A stretch of DNA of 64,000 nucleotides from Mycolicibacterium anyangense (lineage in GTDB: Bacteria; Actinomycetota; Actinomycetes; Mycobacteriales; Mycobacteriaceae): the NCBI RefSeq assembly GCF_010731855.1, contig NZ_AP022620.1, forward strand, positions 4,774,001-4,838,000, read 5' to 3'. The notes under the pieces are model-generated. The model was not told the DNA's origin. It ran no database searches and saw nothing but the letters and a program-made list of their open reading frames with translations. Both the position numbers and the translations under genes were made by a program. Position 1 is the stretch's first letter; every line of letters begins with the position of its first letter. Of this stretch, positions 55,635 to 64,000 are shown piece after piece.

Positions 55635-57707
55635 GTGACCTCCACGCGCGCCGCCACCGCGATCTACATCGCCTCGCCCGAGGGTGACACCGGAAAGTCC
55701 ACCGTCGCACTCGGCATCCTGCACCGGCTCACCGCGACGGTGCCCAAGGCCGGGGTGTTCCGCCCGATCACCCGCCGGGAGGACCGCGACTACATCCTGG
55801 AGTTGTTGCTGGCCCACAGCAACGCGGGCCTGAGCTACGACGAGTGTGTCGGCGTCAGCTATCAGCGGCTCCACGAAGATCCCGACGGCGCCATCGCCGA
55901 CATCGTCGACCGTTACCACGCCATGGCCGCCCGCTGCGATGCCGTCGTCATCGTCGGGTCGGACTACACCGACGTCGCCACCCCCACCGAATTGAGTGTG
56001 AACGCGCGCATCGCGGTCAACCTCGGCGCGCCGGTGGTGCTCTCCGTGCGGGCTCGCGACCGCAGCCCGCAGGAAGTCGCGCAGGTGGTCGAACTGTGCC
56101 TGGCCGAACTGGCACTGCAGCATGCCCACACCGCAGCCGTGGTGGCCAACCGGTGTGAACCCGGCCAGATGCAGGCGGTGGCGCAGGCCTGCAAGGCGCT
56201 GGGCCCGCATGTCTACGTCCTGCCCGAGGAGCCGCTGCTGGTGGCGCCGACGGCCGCGGATCTGCGGACTGCGGTCGGCGGCGTGCTGATCCACGGCGAC
56301 GAGTCGCTGCTGGGCCGGGAGGTGATGGATGTCCTCGTCGCCGGGATGACCGCCGAGCACGTGGTGGAGCGGCTGACCGAGGGCGTCGCCGTCATCACCC
56401 CGGGGGATCGCTCCGATGTGGTCCTGGCGGTCGCGAGTGCCCATGCGGCCGAAGGTTTCCCGTCATTGTCGGCGGTGATCCTCAACGGCGGGCTGGCTCT
56501 GCACCGTAGCATCGCCGAACTGGTGACCGGCCTGGGCCTGCGGCTGCCGATCATCGCCACCGACCTGGGTACCTTCGAGACGGCCAGCGCGGTGGCCGGC
56601 GCCCGAGGTCGAGTCACCGCAACCTCGCAGCGCAAGATCGACACCGCGATCGACATCATGGAGCGCCACGTCGACATCGCCGATCTGCTCGAGCGGTTGT
56701 CGATCCCGATCCCGACGGTGACCACCCCGCAGATGTTCACCTACCAGCTGATGGAACGCGCTCAGGCCAACCTCAAGCGCATTGTGCTGCCCGAAGGGGA
56801 GGACGACCGCATCCTGCGGGCCGCCGGCCGGCTGCTGCGCCGCGGGGTGGCCGAGCTGACGATCCTCGGCGAGGAATCCCAAGTCCGTTCCCGGGCAGCC
56901 GAACTCGGCGTCGACCTCAGCGATGCCACCGTGCTCAACCCGCGCACCAGTGACCTGTGTGACCAATTCGCCGCGCAGTATGCCGAACTCCGCAAGAAGA
57001 AGGGCGTAACGCTCGAGCAGGCCCGGGAGATCATCCACGACGTCTCCTACTTCGGCACCATGCTGGTGCACAACGACATCGTCGACGGCATGGTGTCCGG
57101 TGCGGCGCACACCACCGCCCACACCGTGCGCCCGGCGTTCGAGATCATCAAGACTCGCCCTGAGGTCTCGACGGTGTCCAGCATCTTCCTCATGTGCCTC
57201 AGCGACCGGGTGCTCGCCTACGGAGACTGCGCCATCGTGCCCGACCCGACCGCCGAAGAGCTGGCGGACATCGCGATCAGCTCGGCGCGCACCGCCGCCC
57301 AGTTCGGCATCGACCCGCGGGTGGCCATGCTGTCGTACTCGACCGGTGACTCCGGTAGCGGCGCCGGTGTGGAAAAGGTGCGCGCTGCAACAGAACTCGT
57401 CCGCAGACGGGCTCCCGACCTGCTCGTGGAAGGGCCGATTCAGTATGACGCCGCCGTCGACCCGACCGTGGCGGCGGCCAAGATGCCCGGCTCAGAGGTG
57501 GCTGGCCGCGCGACGGTGCTGATCTTCCCGGACCTCAACACCGGCAACAACACCTACAAGGCGGTCCAGCGCAGCGCCGGTGCGATCGCCATCGGGCCCG
57601 TGCTGCAAGGGCTGAACAAGCCGGTCAACGACCTGTCCCGCGGAGCATTGGTGGAGGACATCGTCAACACGGTGGCGATCACCGCGATCCAGGCGCAGGA
57701 GGGCTGA
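55635..57707 (+). CDS. pta: Phosphate acetyltransferase
   Basis: This 690-residue enzyme converts acetyl-CoA and phosphate to acetyl phosphate. It has an N-terminal BioD-like P-loop domain ([16 protein letters not shown], residues 10-25), a middle DRTGG domain and the C-terminal catalytic PTA domain (about 370-690; [62 protein letters not shown]). The GTG at 55635 follows CTGGAG. It forms the acetate overflow and activation pathway with ackA, 1 bp downstream. Confidence 0.96.
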   Translation: MTSTRAATAIYIASPEGDTGKSTVALGILHRLTATVPKAGVFRPITRREDRDYILELLLAHSNAGLSYDECVGVSYQRLHEDPDGAIADIVDRYHAMAARCDAVVIVGSDYTDVATPTELSVNARIAVNLGAPVVLSVRARDRSPQEVAQVVELCLAELALQHAHTAAVVANRCEPGQMQAVAQACKALGPHVYVLPEEPLLVAPTAADLRTAVGGVLIHGDESLLGREVMDVLVAGMTAEHVVERLTEGVAVITPGDRSDVVLAVASAHAAEGFPSLSAVILNGGLALHRSIAELVTGLGLRLPIIATDLGTFETASAVAGARGRVTATSQRKIDTAIDIMERHVDIADLLERLSIPIPTVTTPQMFTYQLMERAQANLKRIVLPEGEDDRILRAAGRLLRRGVAELTILGEESQVRSRAAELGVDLSDATVLNPRTSDLCDQFAAQYAELRKKKGVTLEQAREIIHDVSYFGTMLVHNDIVDGMVSGAAHTTAHTVRPAFEIIKTRPEVSTVSSIFLMCLSDRVLAYGDCAIVPDPTAEELADIAISSARTAAQFGIDPRVAMLSYSTGDSGSGAGVEKVRAATELVRRRAPDLLVEGPIQYDAAVDPTVAAAKMPGSEVAGRATVLIFPDLNTGNNTYKAVQRSAGAIAIGPVLQGLNKPVNDLSRGALVEDIVNTVAITAIQAQEG

Positions 57708-57708
57708 C

Positions 57709-58845
57709 GTGGGAACGGTTCTCGTCCTCAACTCGGGTTCTTCATCTCTGAAATATCAACTGATCCAACCCGATACCGGCGAGTCCCTGGCGCACGGCAT
57801 TGTCGAGCGGATCGGCGACGACGGCGGCGTGCCCGACCACGAGGCTGCGCTGCGACTGGCGTTCGAGCGGCTGACCGCCGACGGCGGGGACCTCGACGGT
57901 CTCGGCCTGGTCGCCGTCGGGCACCGCGTGGTCCACGGTGGTCAGCGGTTGTACCGGCCGACCCTGGTCGACGATGCGGTGCTCGACCAACTGCGCGACC
58001 TCTCCCCGCTGGCGCCGCTGCACAATCCGCCGGCATTGCTGGGTATCGAGGTGGCCCGCCGGGTACTGCCAGACCTGCCGCACGTCGCGGTGTTCGACAC
58101 GGCGTTCTTCCACGACCTGCCCGCGGCCGCGGCCACCTATGCGATCGACCGGGAGTTGGCCGCCCGCTGGCAGATTCGCCGGTACGGCTTCCACGGCACG
58201 TCGCACCAGTTCGTCAGCCGGCAGGCCGCCGAGTTCCTGGGTGCGGCGCCGGAGTCGCTGAACCAGATCGTGCTGCACCTGGGCAACGGTGCATCGGCCT
58301 CAGCGATCGCCGGCGGCAGGCCCGTCGACACCTCGATGGGTCTCACCCCGATGGAAGGTCTGGTGATGGGCACCCGGTCCGGGGATATCGACCCGGGTGT
58401 GATCAGCTACCTGTCGCGGACCGCTGGGATGGGTGTCGAGGACATCGAGTCGATGCTCAACCGTCGTTCCGGGATGTCGGGTCTGGCCGGTGAGATCGAC
58501 TTCCGGGTGGTCCATCAGCGCATCGAATCCGGGGACCAGAACGCGCAATTGGCCTACGACGTGTACATCCACCGGCTGCGCAAGTACATCGGCGCCTATC
58601 TGGCGATCCTCGGCCACACCGACGTGCTGACGTTCACGGCGGGGGTGGGGGAGAACGACGCCCAGGTACGTCGCGATGCGCTCACCGGATTGGCCCCGCT
58701 GGGAATCGAACTCGACGAACACCTCAACGAGAGCCCGGCGCGGGGCGCGCGGCTGATCTCGGCTGAGTCGTCGCCGACCACGGTGCTGGTGATTCCGACC
58801 AACGAGGAGCTGGCCATCGCCAGGGAGTGCTTGAGCGTCCTCTAA
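57709..58845 (+). CDS. ackA: Acetate kinase
   Basis: This 378-residue kinase makes ATP from acetyl phosphate, or the reverse for acetate uptake. Signatures are [15 protein letters not shown] (residues 4-18), the second ACK motif in [14 protein letters not shown] and the ATP site [35 protein letters not shown] and FTAGVGEND. The GTG start is directly after the pta stop, so the two are coupled. Confidence 0.96.
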   Translation: MGTVLVLNSGSSSLKYQLIQPDTGESLAHGIVERIGDDGGVPDHEAALRLAFERLTADGGDLDGLGLVAVGHRVVHGGQRLYRPTLVDDAVLDQLRDLSPLAPLHNPPALLGIEVARRVLPDLPHVAVFDTAFFHDLPAAAATYAIDRELAARWQIRRYGFHGTSHQFVSRQAAEFLGAAPESLNQIVLHLGNGASASAIAGGRPVDTSMGLTPMEGLVMGTRSGDIDPGVISYLSRTAGMGVEDIESMLNRRSGMSGLAGEIDFRVVHQRIESGDQNAQLAYDVYIHRLRKYIGAYLAILGHTDVLTFTAGVGENDAQVRRDALTGLAPLGIELDEHLNESPARGARLISAESSPTTVLVIPTNEELAIARECLSVL

Positions 58846-58905
58846 GCCCCGACGTCCAGCAAGATCACGGCGAATTGCCAGGTAATACCCGTAACGTCAG
58901 CGGTC

Positions 58906-59781
58906 ATGGTCCTGCTGTCCTGGACTCTGGACATCACTGCGTTGGCCGGGATGACGGTGGTCGGTGCGGCGTACTTCCGCTGCCGGCGGGCGGCGGCCGC
59001 GGTGAGTCGCGGTCAGTCATGGTGTTTCGCGGCGGGTCTCTTGGTGTGGGCGGTGGCGACGTTTTCTGCCGTCGGTGTGTATGCCCCGGTCCTGTTCTGG
59101 GTCCGCGCGCTCCAAGTGCTGCTCCTGCTCTTCGTGGCGCCCTTCCTGTTGGCGTTGGGCCGGCCGCTGGCCGCGGTCCTGGCCGGCTCTGGTGCGGGGC
59201 GCCGGGTGGTGGAGTGGGCGCTGGCCTCGGCTGTGGGGCGCTGTGTGCTGTCGCCACCGGTGACGTCGATCGCGATGCTGGCCACCCCGTGGCTGCTGTA
59301 CCTGACACCCTGGTACGAGGCGTCTATGCGGGGGCCGCTGGCGGTCGCCACCCGGATGGTCCTGGTGGTGATCGGGTTCGGGTACTTCTATGCCCGGTTG
59401 CAGGCCGACCCGGTGCCCAAGCAGTATTCGCCGCTGCTGTCGCTGGGGATCAGCGTGGTCGAGTCGCTGGCCGACGGACTGCTGGGTGTGGTGTTGTGGC
59501 TCGGCCCTATCGTCGCCTCGGATTACTATGCGGCACTTCATCGCGACTGGGGACCGACTCAACGCGTGGATCAGTCGATCGGAGCCGGGATCCTGTGGAT
59601 CGTCGGCGATCTGGTGGGCATTCCCTTCGTCCTGGTGCTGATGCGGGCGCTGGGCCGCGACGAGCGCCGTAAGGCCGATCGGGTGGATGCCGAACTGGCG
59701 GCCGAGCCACCGGCCGAGGGCTCCCCGACACTGTGGTGGGAGAACGACCCGGTGCTGCGGGAGCGTTTCGGCATGCGCTGA
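58906..59781 (+). CDS. CtaG-like cytochrome c oxidase assembly/copper protein
   Basis: This 291-residue protein of the caa3-type CtaG family has about seven membrane helices. Conserved-looking stretches are FSAVGVYAPVLFWVRALQVLLLLFVAPFLLALGRPL, LLYLTPWYEASM and ESLADGLLGVVLWLGPIVASDYYAAL. Family members are tied to cytochrome oxidase assembly or copper handling. A TAACGT box ends 8 nt before the ATG, so the mRNA may be leaderless. It converges on pknG. Confidence 0.85.
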   Translation: MVLLSWTLDITALAGMTVVGAAYFRCRRAAAAVSRGQSWCFAAGLLVWAVATFSAVGVYAPVLFWVRALQVLLLLFVAPFLLALGRPLAAVLAGSGAGRRVVEWALASAVGRCVLSPPVTSIAMLATPWLLYLTPWYEASMRGPLAVATRMVLVVIGFGYFYARLQADPVPKQYSPLLSLGISVVESLADGLLGVVLWLGPIVASDYYAALHRDWGPTQRVDQSIGAGILWIVGDLVGIPFVLVLMRALGRDERRKADRVDAELAAEPPAEGSPTLWWENDPVLRERFGMR

Positions 59782-59832
59782 GTGTGCTTGTCGGGCGGGA
59801 ACTCTGACGATTATCCGCCCTGGACGCACACT
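59781..59832. terminator. Bidirectional hairpin between CtaG-like gene and pknG
   Basis: AGTGTGC (59781-59787) pairs with GCACACT (59826-59832), and inside it GGGCGG (59793-59798) pairs with CCGCCC (59815-59820). The repeat lies between convergent stop codons. Confidence 0.6.
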
Positions 59833-59841
59833 GAATGCGCG

Positions 59842-63106
<3,265 letters not shown>

Positions 63107-63107
<1 letters not shown>

Positions 63108-64000
63108 CACCGGTACTCGCTCAGTCGCGGCCACAGCCCCAGCGCCACGGCGATCGCCGCTCCGACCGACAGCACCGCCCCACCGACCGTCGTGCCGGAC
63201 AGCACCCGACGCGCCGAGAGGATGTCGTTGCGCAACTGGTTGCGGCTCTCCCGGATACCACTGGACAACGCGGCGTCGAGCTTGTCGAATGCCGGCGTCG
63301 AATCGTCCTCGCCGGTCCCCAGCGCCACCTGGGTGGCGGCCTGGTAGTTGCCGACGGCGATGTAGGCGTTGATCCGCTCGTCGGCCTGCCGCCACTTCAT
63401 CAACAGCTGATCGGCATCGGCGAGATCGCTCTTGTCGATCGCGTCCTCGCGGGCCAGGTATTCGGTGAGCTGCTGATGCATGGTTTCGACGCGCTGGTAG
63501 TAGGACCGTTTGCGAATGTCTTCGTCACCGCGGCGGATCAGGGACAACGTCTCGTCGGCACGAGCCTGCTGTGCGGTGATCGCCAGGTTAGTCACTGTCT
63601 TGAGCGACTGGGCGGCGGTGTCCTTGGCGGCGCGGCTGCCCGCGGTGGAAATCGCCAGCGCCGAGCCCACCCAGATGATCATGATCAGGATCGCCAGCCC
63701 GCCCGCGATCAGCCCGACGTTGACCCGGCGTTTGGTGTGTTCGGCCAGCCAGCGATGGGCGAAGGCGCCGAACAACAAGGTGATGGCCACGACCACGATC
63801 ACCGGCGCGGGAATCCGGGCCGAGGCGCTGGTCTCGGCATCCACCCGCGCTGAGGTCTGCTCGTAGAGCTGCTGGGCGTCGGGCAGAATCTGCTGCTGCA
63901 TCAGCGCCGAGGCCTCCGACAGATACGACGAACCCACCGGATTGCCCATCCGGTTATTGGTGCGGGCCGTCTCGATCAGCCCGGTGTAGACGGCCAACCG
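63107..64000 (-). CDS. glnX: GlnX membrane signal transducer (5' truncated by window edge)
   Basis: Only the C-terminal 297 residues lie in the window; the start codon is to the right of base 64000. Two hydrophobic helices (IPAPVIVVVAITLLFGAFA and VGLIAGGLAILIMIIWVGSALA) are followed by an extracytoplasmic helical domain rich in Ala/Arg/Gln and a last membrane helix (GGAVLSVGAAIAVALGLWPRL). This matches M. tuberculosis Rv0412c, the four-helix-type receptor partner of GlnH. Its stop overlaps the glnH ATG. It passes amino acid status to PknG. Confidence 0.9.

Overview
The window is high-GC actinobacterial chromosome. It almost certainly comes from a non-tuberculous Mycobacterium, most likely a rapid grower of the Mycolicibacterium type. 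The evidence is a set of typical mycobacterial genes: ttfA (MmpL3 partner), fgd1 (F420-dependent glucose-6-phosphate dehydrogenase), pknG-glnH-glnX, an LpqN-type lipoprotein, a PGRS-repeat protein, rip2 and an Rv1355c-type ThiF/nitroreductase fusion. GTG starts, 1-4 bp stop/start overlaps and leaderless -10 boxes are common. From memory of the M. tuberculosis map, the backbone corresponds to Rv0356c-Rv0412c, rearranged and interrupted by accessory blocks. No tRNA, rRNA, CRISPR array, phage gene or insertion sequence was seen.

Region 1 (1-7.0 kb) is a nitrile/amide utilisation island. Cobalt-type nitrile hydratase (beta, alpha, accessory protein) and a DUF1097 membrane protein run right. They are followed by a MarR regulator and an AmiC-like ligand sensor. 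CbtB, CbtA and an acetamidase/formamidase run left from the same intergenic region. Together these genes could import cobalt, hydrate nitriles to amides, hydrolyse the amides and sense the product. A small gene at the far end carries its own promoter overlapped by a LexA-like box.

Region 2 (7.1-14.7 kb) holds clpB behind an HspR (HAIR) operator, a TetR/FAD-monooxygenase divergent pair with two operators, then ttfA, an SDR, pyrE and an unknown gene. Region 3 (14.7-20.1 kb) is a leftward, translationally coupled three-gene unit: an acyltransferase-like protein, an E1-like/nitroreductase fusion and a GAF-GGDEF-EAL protein. A roughly 670 bp gene-free stretch with promoters on both strands and several RNA hairpins precedes it. 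This is the best candidate for an undescribed system.

Region 4 (20.1-33.8 kb) carries a SpoU methyltransferase, GH76 glycosidase, an NhaA-DsbA fusion, XdhC, a ScbR-like TetR beside an LpqN-type lipoprotein, two small secreted proteins, DedA, fba, an Rv0361-like membrane protein, DUF3151, a FUSC protein, a CDF metal exporter and a TetR. Region 5 (33.9-46.5 kb) carries rip2, purA, a hotdog thioesterase, MmpL/MarR, a AAA ATPase, purT, a rhodanese, metZ and an SDR.

Region 6 (46.6-64 kb) carries a PGRS protein without a PE domain, a coupled GNAT/three-flavin-monooxygenase operon, two metallo-hydrolases, fgd1, pta-ackA, a CtaG-like protein and the glnX-glnH-pknG operon, which runs off the right end. 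Perfect inverted repeats between convergent genes mark likely bidirectional terminators. Gene names given by analogy with M. tuberculosis are recalled, not searched.
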